A stretch of 52,610 nt of DNA from Myxococcales bacterium (GTDB lineage: Bacteria > Myxococcota_A > UBA9160 > SMWR01): the NCBI GenBank assembly GCA_029881215.1, contig JAOUNA010000003.1, positions 1 to 52,610 on the forward strand, given 5' to 3'. The notes under the pieces are model-generated. The model had not been told where the DNA came from. It did no database searches and saw only the letters and a program-made list of their open reading frames with translations. Below, in pieces: positions 25,438-34,687 of the stretch (position 1 is the stretch's first letter; the number at the start of each line of letters is the position of its first letter). A program made the translations under genes and the position numbers.

Positions 25438-27729
25438 ATGTCCCGCTATATAGCGACCCGCGCGATCCGAGGTGCCAACGCACTGGTCTCCGAAGCTGAG
25501 GCGATGCTGAACCGAGCTCTGGCGGAGAAGGGGCCCGAGACCTCGGTCTCGTTCCCGAACACCGCGTACCACCTCCCGTTGATCTTCGGGATGACCGGCA
25601 AGGAGATCGACACGCTCGGTCAGCTGCCGGAGATCCTGCTCCACGCGCGCAAGCTTCTTCACCCGGTGCCCTCCGAGCGGCAGTGGACGCCGTATCTCGG
25701 TGAGACACTCGACAGCGGAATGGCCACCCTCATCGCCGCCGAGACCATCGAAGCGATCCGGTACGTCTACGGGCTCCAGCCCGAGCGAATGCCCGGCTTC
25801 GAGCTGGCCGGTGGCACCGCCTTCACCAGCCCGGACATGGAAGGCGCCGCGGAAGCTGCGCTCGACGGGCACCTGAACGGCGCCATCGACGACATCCAGC
25901 TGCGGTCCTGGGGGATCCAGCTGGTGGACGGACGCATGCCCGGCTTCGCCGCCATCGTCGGTTGTGCGAAATCCAACGAAGCTGCGGTCCAGATCGTTCG
26001 TGGGCTGCAGCGGCGCAACATCCTGTGCTTCCTGTCCGGCAATGTGAATGGTCGCAGCATCATTGATCAGCTCAACGAGGAGGGCGTCGAGCTCGGCTAC
26101 GACACCTACACGGTTCCCTTCGGTACCGACACGATCAGTGCCGTCTACGCGCTGGGCTTCGCCACCCGCTCGGCGCTGACCTTCGGCGGCTTGAAGGGCG
26201 GACAGGCTCGCGAGATCCTCCGCTATAACAAAGACCGGGTGTTTGCCTTCGTGCTGGCCCTCGGCGAGGTGGACGACCTCAAGTACGCAGCCGCGGCCGG
26301 GGCCATCAACTTCGGCTTTCCGGTCATCGCCGACACCGTGATCCCCCAGATTCTTCCCACCGGGATCACCACCTACGAGCACGTGGTCAGCTTGCCCTGG
26401 AACGAGATCGATGGTGCGGACGACCTCGAGAAGGCCGAGCGGCTGGTACAGAAGTGCATCGAGGTCCGCGGGGTCAAGGTGCAGGTTGCCAACGTGCCGG
26501 TCCCCGTGCCCTACGGCTCCGCCTTCGAAGGAGAAGTGGTTCGAAAGGCCGACATGCGCGTCGAGTTCGGCGGCAGGAACTCCCGCTGTTTCGAGTACCT
26601 CCGCATGGCCAAGCTGGACGACGTCACCGACGGCAAGATCGAGGTGATCGGACCCGACTTCTCCGGGGTGGAAGCGCAAGGCTCGATGGACATGGGCATC
26701 GTCGTCGACGTCGCCGGACGTCAGATGGAAGCGGACTTCGAGCCGGTCCTGGAGCGGCAGATCCACTACTTCGTGAACGGCGCGTCGGGGATCCAGCACA
26801 TCGGGCAGCGAGACATCACCTGGATCCGCGTCTCCACCAAGGCCGTCGACGCCGGGTTCGACCTGAAGGACTTCGGCAAGATCCTGCACGCCCGCTTCCA
26901 CTCCGATTTCGGCGCGATCGTCGACAAAGTGGCGATCACCATCTACACGGATCCCGACCAGATCGACAAACGCCTCAGCGAGGCGCGGGTAGCCTACGAC
27001 TTCCGCAACAAGCGACTGGCGGACCTGACGGACAATGCCGTCGACGTGTTCTACTCCTGCACGTTGTGCCAGAGCTTCGCGCCCAACCACGTGTGCATCG
27101 TGAGTCCCGAACGTCTCGGGCTGTGCGGCGCCTACAACTGGTTGGACTGCAAAGCCTCCTACAACATCAATCCCAATGGTCCCAACCAGCCGATCAAGCT
27201 CGGTCGAATCTGCGATCCCGACCGGGGCTACTGGGAAGGCACCAACAGCTACGCCAAGATCGGCTCCCACGGAGTGGTCGAAGAGGTAGCGATGTACTCC
27301 ATCATGGAGAACCCGATGACGGCGTGCGGCTGCTTCGAGTGCATCGTCATGCTGATTCCGGAGGCCAATGGCGTCATGGTGGTGAGCCGCGAAGACACCA
27401 GCATGACCCCGGCCGGCATGACGTTCAGCACGATGGCCGGCATGGCCGGCGGTGGCATCCAGACCCCCGGCGTGATGGGAGTGGGGAAGTACTACCTGAC
27501 CAGCCCCAAGTTCATCTCGGCCGAAGGGGGCTTTGGGCGGGTGGTCTGGATGAGCAGCATCCTCAAGGAGAGCATGTCCGCCGAGCTGAAGATCGTCGCC
27601 GAGCGACAAGGCGACCTGGAACTGATCGATCGAATCGCAGATGAACGGTCTGTTACGTCGGTCGAGGAGCTCCTTCCCTGGCTGGAGGAGCACGAGCATC
27701 CGGCACTTTCGATGGATCCCATCTTCTGA
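25438..27729 (+). CDS. acsB: Acetyl-CoA synthase, bacterial type
   Basis: The 763-residue enzyme joins CO, a methyl group from the corrinoid protein and CoA into acetyl-CoA, or splits acetyl-CoA. The A-cluster is complete: C541, C544, C553 and C563 bind the Fe4S4 unit and bridging nickel, and the C630-G-C632 motif binds the distal nickel. Each is offset by exactly 35 from the Moorella thermoacetica residues (506, 509, 518, 528, 595, 597), so the protein is slightly longer at or before this region. The N-terminal CODH-binding domain is present, which marks the bacterial form, not the archaeal one. ATG 25438 follows GGGGAGGC. Confidence 0.97.
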   Translation: MSRYIATRAIRGANALVSEAEAMLNRALAEKGPETSVSFPNTAYHLPLIFGMTGKEIDTLGQLPEILLHARKLLHPVPSERQWTPYLGETLDSGMATLIAAETIEAIRYVYGLQPERMPGFELAGGTAFTSPDMEGAAEAALDGHLNGAIDDIQLRSWGIQLVDGRMPGFAAIVGCAKSNEAAVQIVRGLQRRNILCFLSGNVNGRSIIDQLNEEGVELGYDTYTVPFGTDTISAVYALGFATRSALTFGGLKGGQAREILRYNKDRVFAFVLALGEVDDLKYAAAAGAINFGFPVIADTVIPQILPTGITTYEHVVSLPWNEIDGADDLEKAERLVQKCIEVRGVKVQVANVPVPVPYGSAFEGEVVRKADMRVEFGGRNSRCFEYLRMAKLDDVTDGKIEVIGPDFSGVEAQGSMDMGIVVDVAGRQMEADFEPVLERQIHYFVNGASGIQHIGQRDITWIRVSTKAVDAGFDLKDFGKILHARFHSDFGAIVDKVAITIYTDPDQIDKRLSEARVAYDFRNKRLADLTDNAVDVFYSCTLCQSFAPNHVCIVSPERLGLCGAYNWLDCKASYNINPNGPNQPIKLGRICDPDRGYWEGTNSYAKIGSHGVVEEVAMYSIMENPMTACGCFECIVMLIPEANGVMVVSREDTSMTPAGMTFSTMAGMAGGGIQTPGVMGVGKYYLTSPKFISAEGGFGRVVWMSSILKESMSAELKIVAERQGDLELIDRIADERSVTSVEELLPWLEEHEHPALSMDPIF

Positions 27730-27818
27730 TGCCGGACCGGGCCGGTGGCGCAGAGCGGCCTCGGCCGATCAGCAGTCGAGCAACAGACACCAGAAGGTGT
27801 CTACGGAGGTGAGGTCGT

Positions 27819-28790
27819 ATGTCGATCGAGATCCCACGGGATAAGTGGCCCGGGGCGGTGCGGACCGTCACCCTGGGCGCAACGGCCGAGCAGGGCGGTA
27901 CGCGCGCGAAGGTCGTCAGCATCGGCGGTGAGCAAACCCTGCCCTTCCTGCAGTTCGAGAAAGAGACTCCGCACCGGCCCGTGATCGCGCTGGAGATGAC
28001 CGCGTCCCGACCCGGCGACTGGTCGCAAGTGCTGCAAGACGCCTGGGGCGATGTGCTCGACGACCCGGCACGCTGGGCTCAGACCTGCGAGGCATCCGGC
28101 GCCGACCTCATTCTGCTGAGGTTCGGACTCAACGACGCCGACGGCAAACCGGTCACGCCCGATTTCGCGGTGCACACCGTCCAGACCGTCCTGCAGGCAA
28201 CCGGCTTGCCGCTGGTGGTGCTGGGGCCCGGGCAAGCGGACATCGACAACGAGATCCTGGTGCCCACTGCCGACGCCACCCAAGGAGAACGTCTGGTGCT
28301 GGGCCGCTGCGAAGACAGCAACTACCGGACGATCGTCGCCGCCGCGATGGCCAACGACCACCTGGTGCTGGGCCGAACCCCGATGGACGTGAACCTGGCC
28401 AAGCAGCTGAACATCCTCATGACCGATATGGGCCTCCCCCTGGAGCGCATCATCATGGATCCCACCACCGGCGCGCTCGGCTACGGCATCGAGTACGGCT
28501 ACTCGGTGATGGAAAGGCTCCGACTGGCTGCGCTGCAGGGCGACGCCATGACCCAGCTACCACTGATGGTCGATCCCGGGTTCGAAGCCTGGAAGACCAA
28601 GGAGTCGAAGGTCGGCGAGGGAGTTCCCGATGCGTGGGGGGATTGGGCCGAGCGGGGAGTTCATTGGGAGACCCTCACCGCCGTGACGCTCATCGAGGCG
28701 GGCGCCGACGTCGTCGTGCTCCGCCACCCCGACAGCCTGACCCGCGTCAAGGAATCGATCGACGAACTCATGACCGCTGAGTCGGTGTAG
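27819..28790 (+). CDS. acsD: Corrinoid/iron-sulfur protein small subunit (CdhD/AcsD)
   Basis: The 323-residue subunit has a TIM-barrel-like pattern (HRPVIALEMTA, GADLILLRFG, LPLVVLGPG, RIIMDPTTGALGYGIEYGYS). It pairs with AcsC to form the corrinoid protein that carries the methyl group between methyl-tetrahydrofolate and acetyl-CoA synthase. ATG 27819 follows a GGAGGTGAGG site. An 89-base gap separates it from acsB, the largest in this operon; I see no gene in it. Confidence 0.93.
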   Translation: MSIEIPRDKWPGAVRTVTLGATAEQGGTRAKVVSIGGEQTLPFLQFEKETPHRPVIALEMTASRPGDWSQVLQDAWGDVLDDPARWAQTCEASGADLILLRFGLNDADGKPVTPDFAVHTVQTVLQATGLPLVVLGPGQADIDNEILVPTADATQGERLVLGRCEDSNYRTIVAAAMANDHLVLGRTPMDVNLAKQLNILMTDMGLPLERIIMDPTTGALGYGIEYGYSVMERLRLAALQGDAMTQLPLMVDPGFEAWKTKESKVGEGVPDAWGDWAERGVHWETLTAVTLIEAGADVVVLRHPDSLTRVKESIDELMTAESV

Positions 28791-28803
28791 GTGGGAGTGA
28801 ACC

Positions 28804-30144
28804 ATGGCGCTGTCTGGAATCCAGATCTACAAGATGCTTCCGCAGACCAACTGCAAGGAATGCGGCTTCCCGACCTGCCTGGCCTTTTCGATGAAGCTGG
28901 CGGCCAAGCAGGTCGAGCTCGACGATTGTCCGTACGTCACTGAGGAATCGAAGCAAAAGCTCGCCCAATCGGCCGCTCCCCCGATACGCCTCGTCACGCT
29001 GAAGGCCAAGGACCACGAAGTCGCGGTTGGAAATGAGGTCGTGCTGTTCCGGCACGAGAAGAAGTTCTTCAATCGGCCTGGAGTTCTGATCCGGGTCTTG
29101 GACACCGACGAGCATGAGGCCATCACCAAGAAGGTGGAGGCCGCCAACGCCTACAGCGTCGACTATGTCGGCCTGGAGCTGAAGCTGGATGGCTTTGCCG
29201 TCCAAGCCTCTTCGGGAGATGCGACGACCTTCGCGGCCGCGATCGAGACCGTGCGCAAAGCCAGCGGCCTGCCGCTCATCCTGGTGAGCGACGACCCGGC
29301 ACTCATCGAGGCTGGCCTGAGAGCACTCGATGGAGAGAAGCCGCTCATCCTGGGCGCCAACGCTGCGAACTGGGAGGCGATGGCCGCCCTCGCCAAGCGT
29401 GCGGAAACGGCGCTCGGGGTCGCGGCCGGCAGCCTGGAGGCGCTCGCCGAACTCACCCAGAAGATCCAGGGCGAAGGCGTGGAGGACCTGGTCTTGCATC
29501 CCACCGCCCGAGCCATGGGCACCTCGCTGGCCTTGCAGACCCAGATCCGTCGGCTGGCGTTGAAGAACTTCAGACCGCTCGGTTATCCGACCATCGCCTT
29601 CGCCGGCGACGGCGGGAACCCGGCGAAGGAGGCCGTCCTGGCGGCTCATGCGGTCTGCAAGTACGCCGGCCTGGTGGTGCTGGATACGTTCTCTCCCGAA
29701 CTGGTCTACCCGATCCTCGTGTTGCGGGAAAACATCTTCACCGATCCGCAGAAGCCGATCCAGGTGCTGCCGGCCGTCTACGAGATCAACAATCCCAAGC
29801 CCTCGGATCCGGTGCTGGTCACCACCAACTTCTCGATCACTTATTTCAGTGTCGCCAACGAGGTGGAGGGTTCCGGCCTGCCCGCCTGGCTGGTGGTTGC
29901 CGACGCCGAAGGCATGAGCGTGTTGACGGCCTGGGCGGCGGGAAAATTCGACGCCGAAAGAATCGCCAAGGCGGTAAAACAGTTCGGCGTAGACGCCAAA
30001 GTGGACAAGAAGGTGATCGTGCTCCCCGGCCACGTCGCGGTGCTCTCGGGCGAACTCGAGGAAGAGCTGCCCGGCTGGGAGATCAAGGTAGGCCCCCGAG
30101 AGGCAGTCGACCTGCCCGCGTACATGAAATCCGTGTTGATCTAG
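28804..30144 (+). CDS. acsC: Corrinoid/iron-sulfur protein large subunit (CdhE/AcsC)
   Basis: The 446-residue subunit begins with the low-potential [4Fe-4S] domain: C17, C20, C25 and C42 (NCKECGFPTC and later DDCP). This cluster reactivates the cobalt centre. The middle is a TIM barrel and the C-terminal part should bind the corrinoid. It starts 13 bases after acsD with a GGGAG-like site. All parts of the family length are present. Confidence 0.95.
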   Translation: MALSGIQIYKMLPQTNCKECGFPTCLAFSMKLAAKQVELDDCPYVTEESKQKLAQSAAPPIRLVTLKAKDHEVAVGNEVVLFRHEKKFFNRPGVLIRVLDTDEHEAITKKVEAANAYSVDYVGLELKLDGFAVQASSGDATTFAAAIETVRKASGLPLILVSDDPALIEAGLRALDGEKPLILGANAANWEAMAALAKRAETALGVAAGSLEALAELTQKIQGEGVEDLVLHPTARAMGTSLALQTQIRRLALKNFRPLGYPTIAFAGDGGNPAKEAVLAAHAVCKYAGLVVLDTFSPELVYPILVLRENIFTDPQKPIQVLPAVYEINNPKPSDPVLVTTNFSITYFSVANEVEGSGLPAWLVVADAEGMSVLTAWAAGKFDAERIAKAVKQFGVDAKVDKKVIVLPGHVAVLSGELEEELPGWEIKVGPREAVDLPAYMKSVLI

Positions 30145-30169
30145 GGCGGCGGGGGGACCGAGAGTCTCG

Positions 30170-32074
30170 ATGGCCGAATTCGAAGTCCGCTTCGATTCCC
30201 ACCCCGAACCGATCCGGGTCCCGGCGGGCACTCTGCTGGTCGAAGCAGCGCGTCAGGTGGGGATCGAAATCCAGCAGCCGTGCGGGGGACAGGGGCGCTG
30301 CGGTCGGTGCGCAGTCCGAGTCGAGTCCGGCCAGGTGCGGCGCAGGAGCGTCTTGCGGCTCTCCAAGTCCGACCTCGAAGCCGGCTACGCGCTGGCCTGC
30401 CAAACGGTGGTCGAAGGCGATGCGGCGATCGTGGTGCCGCCCCCCGAGGCGATCCAACGGCGGCTGACCACCGATCATCTGGCTCCGGAAGCGACCGTTC
30501 CGGAGGGGTATGACGCGGCCCGGGCACAATCGATTCGAAGGGTCGCGATCCGGCTCACGCCCCCCTCCATGGACGATCAGACCGATGACTGGAGCCGTCT
30601 GTGCACCGCCCTGCGCCGGGAGACCGGTCTCGAGCGGCTGAACCCGTCCCTGGACCAGATCCGCCAGCTGGGCTCGACGCTGCGCTCCTCCGATTGGCGC
30701 GTTGCGCTCACGCTCGACACAGGCCGCGACGGAACGGCACGCCTGGTTCGTGTGCAACCGGCGGATGAAGCCGCCGACGCCCCGCTCTGCGGGCTCGCGA
30801 TTGATATCGGCACCACGACGGTGACCGTGTGGCTGGTCGATCTTCTGACGGGGCGGGTGATGCGGCAGGCCGGCGAGTACAACCGACAGATCGCCCGGGG
30901 CGAGGACGTCATCTCGCGCATCATCTATGCCAGCAAGGGCGACGGCGGTGCCGAGCTCCGCGAGATGGTCCTGGGGACCATCAATGGGCTGATCGAAGCG
31001 GTTTGCAAGCGCACCAAGATCACGACGGGCGACATCGTGAAGGCCACCGTCACCGGCAACAGCACGATGATGCACCTGCTCCTGGGGATTCCAGCGGAGA
31101 GCATCCGCCTCGAGCCGTTCATCACGCCCATCAATCGCTTGCCTCAGCTGTCCGCGATCGATGTGGGGTTTGCGATGAACCCGGCCGGCATCGTCGATCC
31201 GTTGCCCGGCGTGGCCAGCTATGTCGGCGCCGACATCACGGCCGGAGTCCTCGCGTCCGAGCTCCGCTCCTCGGCCAAGCTCACCCTGTTCATCGACGTG
31301 GGAACCAACGGCGAGATCGTTCTCGGTTCTTCGGAGTGGCTGGTGAGCTGCGCCTGCTCCGCCGGCCCCGCCTTCGAGGGTGCCGGCGTCGTGCACGGGA
31401 TGCGGGCCGACACCGGAGCCATCGAGGAGGTTTGGATCGACGGACGTACCTACGAGCCCTCCTGTCGGGTGATCGGCAACGTCGCTCCGCGGGGCATCTG
31501 CGGCAGCGGCCTGATCTCGCTGGTAGCCGAAATGTTTCTCACGGGGCTGCTCGACAAGGGTGGCCACATCAATCAGACCCTCGCCACGCCGCGGGTACGC
31601 CAGGGCCTCCACGGCGCCGAGTACGTGGTCGCCTGGGCTGCCGAGAGTGAGGGCGAAGAAGACATCGTCATCGCCCGCGTGGACATCGACAACCTGTTGC
31701 GGGCCAAAGCCGCGATCTACGCAGGATTCAACGTTCTCGCCGACAGTGTCGGGGTCCCCCTCGAGACGGCCGAGCAGGTCTTGATTGGCGGTTCATTCGG
31801 CAAGTACATCAACGTGGAAAAGGCCGTCGACATCGGCCTTCTTCCCGACATGCCGTGGGACCGGTTTCACTTCCTGGGCAACACGTCGGTGAGGGGAGCC
31901 TATCTGGCTCTGATCGACAGCGCGGCCCGCGACGAGATCGACGAGATCGCCTCGGCCATGACCTATATCGAGCTGTCGGCCGACAACTCCTTCTACGAAG
32001 CATTCACCTCGGCACTCTTTCTGCCCCACACCGACCTGTCGCGCTTTCCCTCTGTGGAAGCGGCGATGACCTAG
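30170..32074 (+). CDS. acsV: Corrinoid reductive activator, ferredoxin-ASKHA type (RACo/AcsV)
   Basis: The 634-residue protein has an N-terminal [2Fe-2S] ferredoxin domain with C38, C44, C47 and C77, a linker, and a DUF4445-type ATPase region beginning near residue 210 (GLAIDIGTTTVTVWLVDL, a phosphate-binding loop of the ASKHA fold). It should reduce inactive cob(II)alamin of the AcsCD protein to Co(I) using ATP. GICGSGLISLVAE and VLIGGSFGKYINV are further nucleotide-site blocks. It sits between acsC and acsE. Confidence 0.93.
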   Translation: MAEFEVRFDSHPEPIRVPAGTLLVEAARQVGIEIQQPCGGQGRCGRCAVRVESGQVRRRSVLRLSKSDLEAGYALACQTVVEGDAAIVVPPPEAIQRRLTTDHLAPEATVPEGYDAARAQSIRRVAIRLTPPSMDDQTDDWSRLCTALRRETGLERLNPSLDQIRQLGSTLRSSDWRVALTLDTGRDGTARLVRVQPADEAADAPLCGLAIDIGTTTVTVWLVDLLTGRVMRQAGEYNRQIARGEDVISRIIYASKGDGGAELREMVLGTINGLIEAVCKRTKITTGDIVKATVTGNSTMMHLLLGIPAESIRLEPFITPINRLPQLSAIDVGFAMNPAGIVDPLPGVASYVGADITAGVLASELRSSAKLTLFIDVGTNGEIVLGSSEWLVSCACSAGPAFEGAGVVHGMRADTGAIEEVWIDGRTYEPSCRVIGNVAPRGICGSGLISLVAEMFLTGLLDKGGHINQTLATPRVRQGLHGAEYVVAWAAESEGEEDIVIARVDIDNLLRAKAAIYAGFNVLADSVGVPLETAEQVLIGGSFGKYINVEKAVDIGLLPDMPWDRFHFLGNTSVRGAYLALIDSAARDEIDEIASAMTYIELSADNSFYEAFTSALFLPHTDLSRFPSVEAAMT

Positions 32075-32086
32075 GAGGGATGGATC

Positions 32087-33010
32087 ATGTACATCATCGG
32101 TGAGAACATCCACATCATGTCCGACAAGGTCAAAGCCGGCCTCAAGGCGCGGGATGCGGGCTTCTTCCAGAAGCTGGCCGTGGCTCAGGTCGAGGCGGGC
32201 GCCCGGGCCCTGGACATCAACCTCGGGCCCCGCAAGAAGGACTGGGAGGAGCTCTTCCCCTGGATGGTGCGGACCGTCGAAGCGGTCGTAGACGTTCCCA
32301 TCAGCCTGGATAGCACCAACCTCCAGGGCATCGAGGCCGGGCTCAAGGTGATCACCAAGGCGCAGCCGATCATCAACTCGACGTCGGCCGAAGACGAACG
32401 ACTGGAGGCCGTCCCCCTGATCGCCAAGAAGTACAACACCAAGCTGGTGGCGCTGACCATGGGAAAGAGCGGGATCCCGGTTTCCGCCGACGAGCGAGTC
32501 AGCATCGCCATCGAGAAGCTCATCCCCCGCGCGCTGGAGATCGACTTCCCCGTAGACGATCTCATCATCGACCCGCTGGTCCTGACCGTCTCGGGTTGCC
32601 AGGAGTACGGCCCGGAGCTGATCGAAGCCGTCCGCACGCTCCAGGTGGTCTGGGATCCGCCGCCGGCGATCTCGGTGGGATTGTCGAACGTGTCCAACTC
32701 GGTACCCAACGAAAACCGTTCGCTCATCAATCGCGTGTACTGCGCGATGCTGATGGGGGTGGGCCTGCAGATGATCATCGCCGACCCGTTCGACGCCGCG
32801 CAGAACGAGGTGATCCGCGTGATCGAGCAGCGCGACGACAGCACGCCGGTCGGAAAACTGTATCTGACGATCCGCGACCGCATCGCGGCGATGGAAGAGC
32901 CCTCGATCGGCGACGTGGACATGGACGATCCCGAGCAGGCGGCGATCTGGAAGACCGTGCAGATCCTGCTCAACAAGGTCATCTACGCCGACTCGTACCT
33001 CCAGCAATAG
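32087..33010 (+). CDS. acsE: Methyltetrahydrofolate:corrinoid/iron-sulfur protein methyltransferase
   Basis: The 307-residue pterin-binding TIM barrel has the family blocks ARALDINLGP, PISLDSTNL, PIINSTSAED, DDLIIDPLVL and VGLSNVSNSVPNE, with conserved Asp and Asn residues for the pterin. It moves the methyl group from methyl-THF to the corrinoid protein (or back). The longer AcsE/MeTr form, not MetH, is indicated by the cluster. A GGAGGG site precedes ATG 32087. Confidence 0.95.
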   Translation: MYIIGENIHIMSDKVKAGLKARDAGFFQKLAVAQVEAGARALDINLGPRKKDWEELFPWMVRTVEAVVDVPISLDSTNLQGIEAGLKVITKAQPIINSTSAEDERLEAVPLIAKKYNTKLVALTMGKSGIPVSADERVSIAIEKLIPRALEIDFPVDDLIIDPLVLTVSGCQEYGPELIEAVRTLQVVWDPPPAISVGLSNVSNSVPNENRSLINRVYCAMLMGVGLQMIIADPFDAAQNEVIRVIEQRDDSTPVGKLYLTIRDRIAAMEEPSIGDVDMDDPEQAAIWKTVQILLNKVIYADSYLQQ

Positions 33011-33074
33011 GTCTGCTTCGGCCCGATTGTGTATCTCCCGAAAGTTGCGAAGAACCAATCAAGGGGTAGGAACT

Positions 33075-33857
33075 TTGAAGATCGCCATCAGTGGAAAAGG
33101 AGGCGTGGGCAAGACCACCCTCACCGCTTTGCTCGCCCAGACCTACGTCGATCGGGGACGCGAAGTCCTGGTCGTCGACTCCGACCCGTCGCCTTCGCTG
33201 GCGAAGGCTCTGGCGTTCCCCGACGAGCTCCTGGCAAAACTGCGACCGATTGCCGAGATGGAGGAGCTGATCGAAGAAAGGACGGGCGCGAAACCCGGCG
33301 CATCGGGAGGGTTCTTCACCCTCAATCCCCGGGTCGATGACCTCCCGGAGCGCTTCAGCGCAGTGCACGGCGGAATCCGATTGCTCGAGATGGGCTCCGT
33401 GGAATCGGGCGGCGGCGGCTGCATCTGCCCGGAGAGCGCCATGCTCAAGACCCTGTTCACGCACCTGCTCTTCCGCAAGGACGACATCCTGCTGATGGAC
33501 ATGTACGCCGGGGTGGAGCACCTCGGTCGGGCCACCGTCGATTTCGTCGACACGATGCTGGTGGTGGTCGAGCCCACCCGACGCAGTCTGGCTACGGCGA
33601 ACCAGATCAAGAAGCTGGCCAAGGACATCGGGCTGACCCGCCTGTGGCTGGTGGGAAACCGCATCCGGAACGAAGACGACCTGACCTTCCTCGAGCAGGA
33701 GGCGGGAGATCTTCGCCTGCTGGGTTACCTTCCCGCCGACCCGGGCGTCATCGAAGCGGATCGCCGGGGAACCTCCGTCTACGCTCTGGTACCTTCGCTG
33801 AGGGAGGCGGCCGGGCGGATCGCCGATCAGCTCGATCAACTCGTTCAGGTTTCGTGA
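33075..33857 (+). CDS. cooC: CooC-type nickel-insertion ATPase 1 (AcsF-like)
   Basis: The 260-residue MinD/CooC-family ATPase has the deviant P-loop GKGGVGKTT at residues 7-15 and the CxC motif C116-I-C118 that binds nickel or zinc at the dimer face. I chose TTG 33075, eight bases after GGGGTAGG, since it places the P-loop at the usual position; an in-frame TTG at 33027 would add residues that look non-coding. It matures the nickel centres of CODH or ACS. Confidence 0.9.
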   Translation: MKIAISGKGGVGKTTLTALLAQTYVDRGREVLVVDSDPSPSLAKALAFPDELLAKLRPIAEMEELIEERTGAKPGASGGFFTLNPRVDDLPERFSAVHGGIRLLEMGSVESGGGGCICPESAMLKTLFTHLLFRKDDILLMDMYAGVEHLGRATVDFVDTMLVVVEPTRRSLATANQIKKLAKDIGLTRLWLVGNRIRNEDDLTFLEQEAGDLRLLGYLPADPGVIEADRRGTSVYALVPSLREAAGRIADQLDQLVQVS

Positions 33858-33866
33858 GAAGCGCTC

Positions 33867-34655
33867 ATGACTACGACGATCGCAGTAGCGGGTAAGGGCG
33901 GTGTGGGAAAGACCACGGTCGCCGCCATGGCCATCAAGTATCTGGCCAAGAGCGGGCGCGGCGCCATCCTCGCCATCGATGCCGATCCCAGCAGCAACCT
34001 CAACATGGTGCTCGGTCTGGATCTCACCTGGACGGTCGGCGAGATCCGGGAAGACATGCTGTCGAAGGTGAAGGAATCGATCACCGCCGCTGGGGCCGCC
34101 ATGGGCGGGTTGCCCGACGGGGTCAGCAAACGGGAGTACCTCGACTACGAGGTCCGGTCCTCTCTATCGGAGGGCATCGACTTCGATCTGATCGCGATGG
34201 GACGCGGCGAAGGCCCGGGCTGCTATTGCGCGGTCAACCACAACCTGCGCGAGGTGATCGACGGCATCGCAGACCACTACCGCTACGTGGTGGTGGACAA
34301 CGAGGCGGGGATGGAGCACCTGAGTCGAAGGACCACCCGCGACGTCCAGCATCTGCTGATCGTCAGTGACCCCACCCAGCGCGGCATCGTGGCGGCCGGA
34401 CGCATCGCCGGATTCCGGAACGAGTTGGATATCAACATCGAGAACGCTTACCTGATCATCAACCGATTGCCGGCCGGCGAGATGCCCCCTGCCCTCCGCA
34501 AGGCAGTCGACGCGCTCGACGTTCCCTTGCTGGGGACCATCCCGGAGACACACGACATCACCGAGTTCGAATTCAGTGGTCGCCCGCTCGTCGCGATGAA
34601 CGACGATTCTCCGGTCTACCAGGCGATCGCTGCCATGCTCGAGAAGATCCTGTGA
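33867..34655 (+). CDS. CooC-type nickel-insertion ATPase 2
   Basis: This second, clearly different CooC-family ATPase of 262 residues has the P-loop GKGGVGKTT at residues 9-17, DADPSSNLN as the signature Asp loop, and a CxC motif (C119-Y-C121). It follows the first cooC by nine bases. Clusters with two such ATPases may use one for CODH and one for ACS, but which is which cannot be read here. Confidence 0.92.
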   Translation: MTTTIAVAGKGGVGKTTVAAMAIKYLAKSGRGAILAIDADPSSNLNMVLGLDLTWTVGEIREDMLSKVKESITAAGAAMGGLPDGVSKREYLDYEVRSSLSEGIDFDLIAMGRGEGPGCYCAVNHNLREVIDGIADHYRYVVVDNEAGMEHLSRRTTRDVQHLLIVSDPTQRGIVAAGRIAGFRNELDINIENAYLIINRLPAGEMPPALRKAVDALDVPLLGTIPETHDITEFEFSGRPLVAMNDDSPVYQAIAAMLEKIL

Positions 34656-34687
34656 GCCGGGCGTCCGCGTTGGAAATCCGCTGACGC

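Noticed and set aside
23152-27699. Long minus-strand open frames across cooS and acsB
   Set aside because: They are antisense shadows of strongly conserved genes; the translations are rich in His, Arg and Asp without any motif.
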